Part shown: positions 1-11,523 of the stretch, in pieces | How the letters are laid out: every line of letters begins with the position of its first letter | How positions within the stretch are numbered: position 1 is the stretch's first letter | Assembly (NCBI GenBank): GCA_033063855.1 | Contig: CP093830.1 | Location: 18,972,854 to 19,036,853, forward strand | Source of the DNA: Smittia aterrima | Lineage: Eukaryota > Arthropoda > Insecta > Diptera > Chironomidae | Length of the DNA: 64,000 nt | Direction: 5' to 3' | Program-made: the position numbers and the translations under genes | Notes under the pieces: generated by a model | The model's input: the letters and a program-made list of their open reading frames with translations, nothing else | What the model was told of the DNA's origin: nothing | Databases searched by the model: none

Positions 1-11
1 TCATTGACGCG

Positions 12-1694
12 ATGGCGATGGAAATCGAATCCATTGAATCGCAAGGATCGAATCAAATCGAGAACCAGCTGGAATATGAGAAGAACATAAACGAAATTAG
101 ACAAAAGTTTGGTTTGGATGTACTGGAGACGCCTGCAGAACAGCTCAGTGGTCTATTCGACGAAACAAACATAACTGGTGCCTTGGAAATTAAACTCGAA
201 AGTGATATTTGCGATTTTGAAGCTTTGGATGAAGAACAACATCTAAACGAAAGTTCTGAAGAAGAAGATGAAGAAGACGAGTCAGAGATTGAAGAGCTCA
301 GTGATTCTCAATTGAGAAAACACGAAGAGTCTCTTCAGTTTCAACAAGAAGAGTCAACAGATTCAGAAAGCCAGCCAACGAAGAAACGAAAGAAAAAATA
401 TCGAAAGACAGACGAAGAAAAATTATTCGAGTAAGTTATAAATATTTAAAATATCCAACTCATAACTTGACTTCTTTTGATTTTAGTTTTATTTGTCACA
501 TCTGTAAAGAGGAATTTCAGAAAATGTGTTTTCTCTCGAGACATTGTCGAAAAGTTCATAATTGCCTACCACAAGTTAATTGTTTCTGCGGCAAGCAACT
601 TGGTACATGGAAAAGGCTTTTGATCCACAAACATCTTCATTTCCCAGAGAAAATTGATTACGAATGTAAAGAATGCAAACTCATCTACAAGTGAGTTTGA
701 TTAAATTATTCTTTTCTCTACATTAATAATTTATTTTTAATTTTTAGGCTTAAAACATCATACGACAACCACATAAAATCAAAGCATGGTCCCGACGCAA
801 AAAAGTTTGTCTGCAGTCAATGTGCACGTTGTTTTAAAGATTCACGAACGTTGGTAGCTCATGAAAAAACTCATCTACCTGATTACTTGAAGTTGACACA
901 TCTCTGTGAACTTTGCAATAAAAAGTTTGTTAACAAGAATTCGCTGAAATCGCACATAACCAGCGTTCATGAGATGGCAAATCTTTACACTTGCGAGACC
1001 TGTGGAAAAGGTAAGATCGTCAAGGGAAGAAAGAAAATTGAACTAATTTTAAACTTTTTAGGATTCTCAACAAAATCAAATCTAAAATCTCATCTCTACG
1101 TGCATTCATCGAAGAAAGATGTTCAGTGTGACACTTGTTCTGCAAGATTTAAGAACATGGATAGTTTAAGAAAACATAAAAAGACGCATTTGGAGAAATC
1201 TCATGTTTGCAATATTTGTGGAAACCGATATCGCAACCGGAATAATCTCAAGGCTCACATGGGTAGCTTAACTGATTAGAGACTTGCGTTTCCTGTATTA
1301 ACTCATTTGATTTTTCTCAGTTTGTCATTCTGACGTGAAAGCTTATCAGTGCAGCTTCTGTCCAAACTCTTACAAGCGTTCGAAAGATCTCAAGTGCCAC
1401 TTAAACCTTCACACCGGCGAGTAAGTTTGAAAACTTCTTAAACTAATATTTTTTTTTATCGAAATTTAATATTTATAGGCGGCCTTATCAATGTCAGTTT
1501 TGTTCGAGAACCTTTGTTAATGGTAAGTAAATTGTTCCTCAAATACTTCATATTCTAATCTTCATTTTCATTTAGGATCAAACTGTCGAAAACATAAACT
1601 TAAAGATCACCCAGAAGAATTGGCAGCTTTCGAAGCAACGCACGGAAGAGGAAAATCAGCTGTTCAAGCTCTACAAGTGATACACGGAAGTTAA
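12..1694 (+). CDS. C2H2 zinc-finger protein, 5' end possibly outside window
   Basis: Probable DNA-binding nuclear regulator. Seven exons join in frame: 12-430, 487-690, 748-1010, 1062-1262, 1321-1420, 1479-1522, 1576-1694 (449 residues from the first Met seen). The N-terminal ~140 residues are acidic with a basic KKRKKK stretch; about ten C2H2 fingers follow, with a classical HTGERPY linker before the last one. The frame is open upstream of the Met at 12 to the window edge. The neighbouring paralogue carries a ZAD (zinc-finger-associated) domain in an upstream exon, so a ZAD exon may lie left of the window. The last two introns sit at the same codons as in the paralogue at 1800-3467, and the exon before each final intron is 100 nt in both. 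An AATAAA signal follows at about 1754. Family assignment is firm; the specific orthologue is unknown. Confidence 0.88.
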
Positions 1695-1799
1695 TATTGT
1701 ATTTAGATTCTGAGCATGCACTAAAAACAAATTTTCAAGTATTCTAGTTGAGAAATAAAAGGAAAATTTAAGTTGAGTTTAGAAAATATTTATTTCGAT

Positions 1800-3467
1800 T
1801 TATTGATAGCATTCAAATTTCTTTCGTCCTCCAACCCCATTTTCTTCCTCCCAGTTCTTAAGTTCTTCAGCGTGATCTTTCAGTTTGTGCTTTCGACAAT
1901 TCGCTGCATTGCCAAATGATCTGGTACAGAATGGGCATCCGAATGGCCTCCTATAAATAATTATTTAAATTCTTGATCACGATAAAATAATTTACAACAC
2001 AAATTACTCTTTGGTATGAATATTGATATGATTCCTTAATTCTTTTCTTCGTCGGAACTTTGAACTGCAATGCGGACATTCGAATGGTGCATTGTTTGAG
2101 TGACAAACTAGAAATGAAAAAAAAAATAATATTTTGCGTTTCTCTAATTGAGCAATTTGTTTTGATGCTTACTCATGTGAGTCTTCAATCGCCTGTGAAC
2201 TGAGAACGTTGCACTACATAAATCGCATGAGTACATTTTGCCCTCGTTATGAATTTCCTTGTGAACATTGATGGCTTGTTTCGTTCTTGATTTGAAATTA
2301 CATTGATCACAGAAATATTTTCTTTCGCCGTGGGAGTTCTTCAAGTGTTCATAATAGGACTTCTTTGTGTAGAAGCTTTTATCGCAATCTGCTATTGTGC
2401 ATGTGCAAACAACTGCCTTTTGATGCTTCATTCCTATGTGATTTTGACAAGCTTGTTTGGTGATAAACTTCCCATCGCACTCAGGACAGGAAAATTTTCT
2501 TCTCTCCTCTAAAGGCTTGAGATGAATTCCTTCATGCCAACGAAGCGTTTTAATTTCCTTAAAAGACTTTCCACAAAAATTGCAGATAAATTGATAGTTG
2601 TGACTCTCGATGTGATTCTGAAGAGCTGTCATCGAAGTGTAAGTCTTTTGACATGTTGGACAATGAAGACGATCGCTTGTTGGAAAATGTTTATCCTTGT
2701 GAATCAAAAGTCTTCTCCAGGTGCTTAGAATCGATCCACATTCATCCCAACAACATCTGACTTTCGGCAAAGAGTTGTGAAGTTCCTTGCAATGCTTGGA
2801 TAAAAGTCTCATCTTTGGAAACTCAACTTCGCAAACATGGCAGATGAAGGAAAAGAATTTCTCTTCTTCGGTCTTTTGGTTTGAGATTTCCAGGTAATCA
2901 GTCGTTTGGTAAACAATGCTCTCTTCAGTTTCTTCTATGATTGCTTCATCCTCCTCATAAACCTCTTCTTCATGAACGTCGTTCTCTTCCACATTCAATT
3001 GCACTTCTTCGATTTTAACATCATATTCTAATGTTTCAAGAGCTTCCTCCACCATTTGGTCTGTCTCGTAGCATTGATTGTCATCTTGATCGAAAGACTC
3101 AGACCTTAATAAAGTTTCCTCTTCAGATATCATAGTCGGAAGATTGAAGTGAGCTCGGTATGCATTGAGTCGTTGAATCGAAAGATCGGAGAAGTTTTCC
3201 TCCATTAACCCATTGAATAATCGTTCAAGACCTTTTGCTGTATTAATCAGTTCACTTGTTTGTGTCAATAAGTCCGAGCAACGAGCGCAGATGCTGATGT
3301 TATCTGATGATATCTAAAATACAAACATTTTTAAAATCTCAGAAAAATAAACTTTCAATTGGTTTCACCTCAAACAACTGTTCAACGATCAGGACTACAT
3401 TCTCAGACAAATATTCTTTCGTATCTAATGCTCCACAAAGTCTGCACCACATTCTATAATCACTCAT
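1800..3467 (-). CDS. ZAD-C2H2 zinc-finger protein
   Basis: Probable nuclear DNA-binding regulator of the insect ZAD-zinc-finger family. Exons read on the minus strand are 3369-3467, 2173-3313, 2008-2107 and 1800-1950, totalling 496 residues. The N-terminal ZAD is split by the first intron: CRLCG near residue 8 and CARC near residue 43 supply the four zinc ligands. A long acidic linker follows (residues ~85-165), then about nine C2H2 fingers. The start is the ATG at 3465-3467, giving the usual short lead into ZAD. The gene is tail-to-tail with its paralogue at 12-1694, with about 105 bp between stop codons. ZAD proteins are typically lineage-expanded in insects, so a one-to-one fly name is not claimed. 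Confidence 0.92.
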
Positions 3468-4972
3468 TGTCGTTCCAGACAACTAAACTTTCAATTTCCT
3501 TAATTCGTGCAAACAATAACAAAACAATTATTGGCGGCAAATTTGAAAACTTTATTTCGACTCGGCGAGAAATATAATTAGTGCATTTATTCAATCGTTG
3601 CTATCTAATCAGGATGAAGCAATCGCAATCAGTGGAAATTAATTATAGACAGACAAAACAAATTCAAAGGTCTAAAAAAGTTAACAAATACTACAACGCG
3701 AATGAAAACAGCTGTAAAATGTTCTAAAAGTTTCACTCATTCATTTTTAATTTAGTCGCGATTTCTTCACTGAAAATGACGGACGTGCAGTTCGGCAATC
3801 GAATAAAAAATTAAAGAGAAGCAACGTGCTCGACTTTGAGTGCTTTATCTAAAACGGATTATACATGAAATGTTTATTTTTTAATATTCATTACAAAAAG
3901 GAAAAGTTCTGGAATTGAATTGAAACACAGCCGCATTGAGCTATCTACAGCTTCGACAATCAAGACGTCGTAGAAGTAAGTTTCCATCACGAGCAAAAAA
4001 GAAAGAAAGAAAAGTCGAATTAGTCATGACATTGTGAAAGATTTTCAAATGGCCTTCCTTTGTGGAAAATGGAAAATCACTGCAGTGCAGAGTCTAAGTG
4101 CCAAAGCGCGATAAACTATATTAAGATTAGTGAGCCCTGAATATTCCCCGACGATAAAACTGTGTCGATAACAATGTAGAAACTGTTGTTTATATTTACC
4201 AATCGTTATTCACGATAAGAGAAAGTTCAATATCAATCATGCACGAAACTGTGCCAAGTATCATTAGAAATGATGACGAGCCTCGTTAACCTTGAACTCT
4301 ATTTTTCGGTTATTGCTCCTACCTTTGTAAGACTTGTCAAAATAGCATTCGCAAAAACGATAAAGAAAAAAACTTCCGGTTACCAAGAGTAACCCGCATC
4401 TCTGCCAAAAAATTTTCTTCTTCCATGTAATCATCATCAAAAGAAAGTCATTTTTATGATTTGCATTTTGATTTTCTTAATCGAATCAGATGTTTTAATT
4501 TCTTCCGTCAAATTGTGTGTACTAGGTCATGCAACCTTGTCTAATCTATTTATACGAGGCAAAATAAAAAATTACTCGTGACGAAAAACGTTTTTCCACG
4601 AACAAATTTTCTTTTTACGCGAGCGCTTAGATACTTCATGACTAGCACATTTCCGAAGGGTGGCGCGATTGTTGATGATATACATATCGTTCAAAAGGCC
4701 ATACATAAATTACGCCTCACATTGAAAGTCGTCGGAAAACATTTCCGAACGTAAACATATGACGCAATGTTACTGGGGCGGTTGAATCATTCGGGATAGC
4801 TCTCTCGAATGTTATCAATTCTTCTCAAGTGTGCTTCCACTTTGTTAGAAGAAGACAAACACACTTAATACTTCAACAATATTTTCAGGCTGTTAGCGTC
4901 AAAACAAGTTGATTTCATCGTTCAATTAACGAACAAAAATTCGTTAATTGCTTCACAAACGTGATTGATGTG
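3468..4972. other. Intergenic region, divergent upstream of two genes
   Basis: No coding exon or RNA gene is recognisable here. It separates the start codons of the ZAD gene (minus) and the SLC16-like gene (plus), so it should hold both 5' leaders and promoters. A 24-bp imperfect palindrome around an ACGT core lies at about 4577-4600; I attach no function to it. Confidence 0.5.
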
Positions 4973-7300
4973 ATGGGCATTGAAAGCGAGCGTCCAGCAT
5001 TGTCGATTGAATCGATACCAAAAAGTATGAGTGGAATACAAATGGATCAAACAGCAGAGACAAACAACAGTAGTGAAAATCCGGAGCCACCCGAGAAAAG
5101 AATCCAAAAAGTTCGCAGCGAGAAAAATGGTAAATATTTGACCTACAATCTAGTTCACATTAGAATGTATGACAACAATTTGTTTATTCAACAACGGAAA
5201 GCGACACGATCGTCTTGCGTCATCCACTTTGATTAAGCAGTTTTATGGGCTTCATCAAAACTAACTTATTGTTGTCATCAATTTCAATTGAAGTCGATCA
5301 GTATCAACAATCAATTCATCTTTATTTTTGCTTTAGTGAAACTACCGGACGAGGAGGAGAAGTTCATTGGAAAGGAAGATGACGCAAAATATGAGCTTGT
5401 GCCGCCTGATGGCGGTTACGCTTGGCTCGTTCTATTCGGAGCGATGCTTGTTAATATTTTAATTCCTGGCGGAGCAATCAAATCCTTTGGAATCCTCTTT
5501 ATCGAATTTCTTGAAAACATGGATGCTTCGCCTTCATCAGCTTCGTGGATTCCTGCCCTTTGCTACTTCTTATACTCATCGCTGGGACCGCTTTCGAGCA
5601 TACTCAGTGTCAAATACTCATATCGAACAGTGACCTTAGTAGGAGCAGGCTTTTGCTCAGCGGGAATGATTTTGACGCATTGGGCCACGTCAATTCAATA
5701 TCTTTACATCAGCTACGGAGTCTTTGTGGGCATCGGAGCGGGACTGAGTTTTCCTCCAACTGTTTACATCGTGACTTCTTACTTCACTAAACTTCGCGGT
5801 CTAGCAAATGGCCTTTGCATATCTGGAAGTGCACTTGGATCAATCTTCATTCCGCCTTTGTTACGCTATCTTCTTGTGAAGTATGATTACCGTGGCGCTT
5901 GTCTCATAATGGGAGCAATTTGTGCGAATTGTTTTATTGCGGCACTCTTCTACGATCCCGTAGAGATGCACTTGAAGAGAGTGAGGATAGAGCGGGAAGA
6001 AGACGACGACGAAGACAATATTGCGTATGGAAAATTATTGAGAAACGAAAAGACTCTTGAAGATCTTGAAGAAGAAGGCGAATCGATCAATGAGAATGGA
6101 AACAAGAAAGCAAAGTTTATTTTCACTCATAATGATGATTGTAATTCGCCTGTTGATACGCCTACAATGGACCATAAAGATGATATCTTTAAATTTCCCG
6201 TTTCACGAAACGGATTTGAGAGATCAGTGTCGGCGGTGGTTGTACCAAGTTTGAGTCAATCTAGTCGACATCGCAAAATCAGCACACCAATCAAAGACGA
6301 ACACAGAAATGGAACCGTTAACTCATTCATCGGTCAACTTAATTCGACTCCATCACTCGCCGAGAACAACTCAAGCTTGCGATTAAATCGATTCCCAGGC
6401 AGTCGAGTTAGCACAAAAAAAAGCTTGAAAGCAAGTCCCTCGACCAGCAGCTTTCAGTATATCTCAACGCCATATCATGGAACGCTTTCTTCGCTTCAAC
6501 CTAACGAGTTCTCGTCGCACCTATCACTCAGGTCAATTGCAAGCTCCCTGAACCCAATGAGAGCGAATGAAAACAAATCGGATACAGCAGAGAAAACTGG
6601 AATCAACAAATATTTCGATCTGTCGCTGCTGAAAGACCCTGCATATCTTATCATCTTGATCAGCAACTGTACGAATGCCATTTCATATACGAATTTCATT
6701 ATCTTGTTGCCCGCCTACGCATTGGAATTGGGTTTCGACAAAGATAGCGCCGCATATCTGTTGTCGATTGTTTCAACATTTGATTTGATTGGTGAGAGTT
6801 TGAATTACGTTTTTAAAATACTTTGAACTAAATATTTGTATAATTTAGGTCGCATCGGAGGATCTGCTTTGAGTGATCTGAATCTGATTCCAAAAACTTG
6901 GTTCTTCGTTGGAGGTTTGTTAACATCAGGAATTGGTTTGGCTGTCCTGCCATCAGTTTCAAGTTATGTTTGGGTCTCCGTATTATGTTCTATCTTTGGA
7001 TTCGCTACTGGGACTTATGTTGGAATAACGGCGATCGTGATGGCTGATATGCTTGGCGAGGAACGTCTCACAAGCTCATATGGAATTTCACTTTTTGTCA
7101 ATGGAATTCTTCAACTTGCCGGACCTCCAATTTGTCTTACAATCTTCGAGAGAATCAACGGGTATCGACCGATTTTCTTCGTTTTAGGCTTGTGCCTTCT
7201 GGCTGGGTCGTCACTGTGGTGCTTTATGCCTTGCGTACAAAGAAGGAAACGCTTGAGAGCATCTCTGCAAGCTGCTGAGGCTGAAGATGCCATGGCTTAA
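4973..7300 (+). CDS. Monocarboxylate transporter-like MFS protein (SLC16 family)
   Basis: Predicted plasma-membrane transporter of the major facilitator superfamily, SLC16/MCT group. That family moves monocarboxylates or related small molecules, usually with protons; the substrate here is unknown. Exons 4973-5129, 5337-6791 and 6849-7300 join in frame to 687 residues. The first transmembrane helix carries the MCT signature DGGYAWLVLFG. Six helices are followed by a long charged, serine-rich cytoplasmic loop (about 230 residues), then six more helices, the usual 6+6 topology. The tail is basic then acidic. The ATG at 4973 was chosen because the in-frame codon at 4961 is GTG. The gene is convergent with Cdk7. 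Drosophila has many SLC16 paralogues, so no symbol is given. Confidence 0.9.
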
Positions 7301-7861
7301 TTTACTGTCTCTTCCGCCAACATCGTTTACTTGGAACAATCAAACTGCACACGTTCTATATAATTTACGTTCTATATCTTTAGCAATAATTTTATCTCAC
7401 TTTAGTTTTAATCACAGACCATTAGATTTTTACCATTCTACTTGCTCGCATCTTCTTGTCGTCTATACATGCCAAATGTACTTAGTCGATAAGCTCAAAA
7501 GAATCGAGGAACCAACTTGTTAAAGATTGTGATAAGAAGTAATTTTTACTAATCGTGCAAGTTTTCTCCTGTTTCGCAGTTTTTTCCGAATTGCCTAACG
7601 ACTCCCTTCTAGCGCCACCTCAATTAACTGAAAATATTTTTCTATGCTGCGTACTAATAGACTTAAAGTAAAGAAAATCTCTCGTAGGCAAAAGAGCGAT
7701 GGAATCACGAAAACGAGTATTATTTTTATATTCTTGACATTTGCTAAACAAGATTTAGATAGATTGAAGACTAAACGCGGAATGATTGGGATGTTAACAT
7801 AGGAATTTTATTGAAATCTTTCGCGACTTAAGAGAAATATTAAATAAATTGCCTGTTGAAA
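7301..7861. other. Shared 3' flank of two convergent genes
   Basis: No gene is seen. The stretch separates the stops of the SLC16-like gene and Cdk7 and should hold both 3' UTRs. Candidate poly(A) signals include AATAAA near 7839 for the plus gene and TTTATT near 7807 for the minus gene. Confidence 0.5.
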
Positions 7862-8945
7862 CTAAAACTGCAAGCGTTTCTTTCCAGCGATGTTGCTGCT
7901 ATCGATCAATTCGTTTAGTTTTCTTTTCAGACTCGGTCTCTCCTCTTCATCTTGCTTTTCATATGTTGAAGGCATTGGCAATTTATTTCCAACCGTTGGT
8001 GCCGGACGGTTTGAGAAGTACGGCATTTTAAGTGCCTCACTTGCTGAAGCTCTTTTGAGTGGATAAAGACTAAAGAGACTGTCAGCGAAGTCTATCAAAT
8101 CATCGCCAGCTGCTGTAAATATCTCACGAAGAGGAATCGAAGGATAAGGTTTAAATTGAATGTAGTCCGGAAGAAGTTTCACGCCTGGCCAGTTTTCTTC
8201 GGTTGGTGTGCCAAAAACGGAGAAGATTTTGTCGAGTTGATTCAGATCTGTGTCGCCAGGAAGGAATGGAACTCTAAGAAGAAGCTCAGCGAGAATGCAG
8301 CCAAGTGCCCACATGTCAACTCCAATGCTGTATTGTCTAGCTCCAAATAATAGTTCCGGAGCACGATACCAGCGTGTTACGACTTGATGAGTGTTGACTC
8401 TTGTTGGAGATCCATAAAATTTAGCAAGACCGAAATCTCCAACTTTTAAAATTCCTTCATTGTTGACCAACAAGTTGTTCGGCTTTAAATCTCTGTGCAT
8501 GATCCAGTTCATGTGAAGGTATTCGAGACCTTTCAGAGTTTGAATCATGTAAGACTTGATGTTGGCAGGTGTGAGAACAATCTTTGGATCTTTTATGATT
8601 ACTTCTAAATCAGTGTTGACAAACTCAAAGACCAGCGACACATTTGATTTGTGACCGAAAACATCGAGAAGTCCAATAACATTTTCGTGGCTAAGTTCTT
8701 GTAGCAATTTGATTTCCCGCAATGCTGTTCTGTTGATTCCATCTCGTGCTTCTTCACGACTTCCAATCTTTATCTTCTTCACAGCAACAATCGAATCATC
8801 TTCAATATTTCTTGCTTTGTAAACAAGAGCGAACTAAAAAAGATTTTGAAGTTTTCATTAAATGAATTGAAGACTTAATGTAAGAACTCACCTGTCCCTC
8901 ACCTAAGAAGGATATTTTCTCGTATTTCTGTACTTTTGAAGCCAT
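7862..8945 (-). CDS. Cdk7: Cyclin-dependent kinase 7 (CAK / TFIIH kinase)
   Basis: CDK7 with cyclin H and MAT1 forms the CDK-activating kinase and the kinase module of TFIIH, phosphorylating CDK T-loops and the RNA polymerase II tail in the nucleus. Two exons, 8892-8945 and 7862-8833, give 341 residues, close to human CDK7 (346). Visible motifs are the glycine loop LGEGQFA, VAVKKIKIG with the ATP lysine, the CDK7-type NRTALREI helix, catalytic HRDLKPNN, DFGLAK, and a T-loop with GSP and NTHQVVTRWYRAPE holding both known activating phosphosites. The basic C-terminal tail is also CDK7-like. The start lies 155 bp from the divergent ubiquilin start. Confidence 0.97.
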
Positions 8946-8986
8946 TTAAAAAATAAATAATTCAAATCGGACGATTTTGAATTCTC

Positions 8987-9012
8987 AACCGGTTATGAGT
9001 TCCCAACCGGTT
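8987..9012. promoter_or_regulatory. Paired Grainyhead-type palindromes in divergent promoter
   Basis: Two copies of AACCGGTT, extended to the direct repeat AACCGGTTAT, lie at 8987-8994 and 9005-9012, 18 bp apart start to start. AACCGGTT is the established core of Grainyhead (Grh/CP2) sites. They sit between the divergent Cdk7 and ubiquilin start codons, so a bidirectional promoter role is likely but inferred. Confidence 0.55.
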
Positions 9013-9100
9013 ATCAAACTATTGTTGGAAGTTTTCAATAAAATAAAAAATCTTCTTTGACGCTCGCATTTCACAAATTTTTATTCGTAAAAGTAAAATA

Positions 9101-10961
9101 ATGGCAGAAGGAAGTTCAAAGCGTATTACTGTGACGGTTAAGACGCCGAAAGAAAAGCAGAACATCGAGTGCGATGAGGATGAGACAGTTGAGAAGGTAA
9201 AATTAATTTTCAAGTTTTCAATATTTAATTTGCTCCATATTAATTTCGGAAAAGCTTGAAAACTGTGCAATAGTATTTGGGAAGCGTAAACATGTAAACA
9301 CGTTAGTCATGACGATCATTTCATAACGTTTCATCATCAAAAGATCTCGAAAGTTCCAAATTGTCTCGAATTTTATTTTTTTGTATGATTAAGTGCTTAA
9401 TCATCGTTTCGATTTTTCTCTACAGTTCAAAGCACTTGTCGCAGAGAAGTTTGAAGCTGAGCCTGAACAGTTATGTCTTATCTTTGCTGGAAAAATCATG
9501 AAGGACAGCGACTCGATGAAGAGTCACAACATCAAAGACGGGTTGACAGTTCATTTGGTAAGTAGATTTGATATAAATTTTTTAGCAGAAGACCTTTAAC
9601 CTTTGAAATTAAAAAAATTACTTTTTAGGTCATCAAAGCGCCACCTAAGCCAGAACCAGAAGGTCCAGTTCGTCGTCCAGCTGACGTTCGTCAAACACCA
9701 TTTGGATTAAATCAAATCGGAGGATTGTCGGGCTTAGAAGCACTTGGCGCAAATTCAGGATCGTTCATGGATCTACAGTCAAGAATGCAACATGAACTGA
9801 TGGGGAATCCAGAAATGATGAGAACCATTTTGGACAACCCAATGGTACAACAAATGATGAATAATCCAGATACTATGCGAACTTTAATTACGAGCAATCC
9901 TCAAATGCAAGATTTGATGCAAAGAAATCCTGAAATTTCACATATGCTTAATAATCCGGAACTTTTACGTCAAACGATGGAACTTGCTCGTAATCCAGCA
10001 ATGTTGCAAGAGCTGATGCGTTCCCACGATCGTGCCATGTCTAATTTGGAATCAGTTCCCGGTGGCTACAATGCATTGCATCGCATTTACCGCGATATTC
10101 AGGAACCCTTGTTGAATGCATCTACTGGAATGGGCTCTAATCCATTCAGCGGTTTAGTCGATAGTGGAACTGGCGAAAATCCTCAAGCTGGAAGTGAAAA
10201 CCGTGAACCGCTACCAAATCCTTGGGGCTCAAGTACACCTCGTCAACCTGCTCCTCCTGCAAATGTTTTGAACACTCCAGCAATGCAGAGCTTGTTGCAG
10301 CAAATGAGCGACAACCCGTCGCTAATGGAATCTATGCTCAATGCACCATACACAAGATCGATGATGGAAGCACTTCAGCAAGATCCAAACATGGCAGCTA
10401 ATCTGATTGGCCAGAGTCCAATTTTGCAAGGGAATCCGCAGCTTCAGGAACAGATGAGAACAATGATGCCCCAATTTCTTCAGCAAATGCAAAACCCGGA
10501 GGTTCAAGGAATGATGACTAATCCACAAGCATTGAATGCTCTTCTTCAAATTCAACAAGGCATGGAACAGTTGCGTCAAGCTGCACCAGGACTCGTAGGC
10601 TCAATGGGAATTCCCCCAGCTCCAGTTGGCATCACAAATCCACCAGCAGCAGGGACTGCCCCAACTGGGAATCCACAACTTTTCAATGACTTCATGCAAC
10701 GAATGATGAATGGTATGTCGAATCAAGCTAATCCAAACCAGCCTCCCGAGGAAAGATATCAATCACAACTTGAGCAACTGACGGCTATGGGATTTGTAAA
10801 TCGTGACGCAAACTTGCAAGGTGAGTACTTCATTCTCAAAGCAAATAGTGAACTTTAAACAAATAATTTTTATCTCTGTTTTAGCTTTGGTCGCTTGCTT
10901 TGGTGACGTGAACGCAGCAATCGAACGTCTGTTGGAACTGAATCAGCTTTCTCTAAGTTAA
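9101..10961 (+). CDS. Ubqn: Ubiquilin (UBL-STI1-UBA shuttle protein)
   Basis: Cytosolic shuttle and chaperone that carries ubiquitylated or mislocalised membrane clients to the proteasome. Exons 9101-9196, 9426-9557, 9629-10820 and 10885-10961 give 498 residues. An N-terminal ubiquitin-like domain (residues ~9-80) is followed by methionine- and asparagine-rich STI1 repeats containing NPEMMRTILDNPMVQQMM-type heptads, a proline-rich linker, and a C-terminal UBA domain (residues ~450-495) with the MGF loop and the GDVNAAIERLL helix. The UBA is completed only by the last exon. The order and length match the family. Single-copy orthology to the fly gene is likely. Confidence 0.96.
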
Positions 10962-11523
10962 CAACCTTAATCGATTCACCATTTCATTGATTCCAAGTGT
11001 ATTGAATATTATTTTTCTTATTTCTTTCATTATCGTGTAAAATTATCCAAATGACGGAGAAATTATTTGTGGTGGATGATTTTCCTTGTGACGCGTCATA
11101 ATGAAAATATTTAAAGGGTCAAAAAGAATACAAATCACTCCTAAGAAATTGAAAGCAAAACCGTTTATGATTTTATTTCTAACTCGCGAGCAATTTAAAT
11201 GGCTTATAAGTTTAAATCGTGTTTTGGTCTGCAATCTTCATCGCTTTCGTTCAAAAGCAAAATTTTGAGCGAGTTTCTCCTCCTAAATGTTATTTGCATT
11301 CCAAACTTTCTGAAAATGATGGCGAAATTTTTGTGTCTGTCCTGTGCTCCACACAATGCGATAAATGAGGTTTTCTGTATGTGTAGATGAAGAGGTCTTA
11401 TTGAGAAAATTGTTACTTTGACGAGAAATTGTGAATTTCATCTCTGAAATTTTCTTAGGATGTCGTAATAAAAAAAGAGTAGTGAATAAAAACGTTCAAT
11501 TTATTCAACATAACTTTCAAGGA
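10962..11523. other. Shared 3' flank of ubiquilin and nardilysin
   Basis: No gene is seen. It lies between two convergent stop codons. AATAAA-type poly(A) signals occur on the plus strand near 11464 and 11485 and on the minus strand near 11499. Confidence 0.45.
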
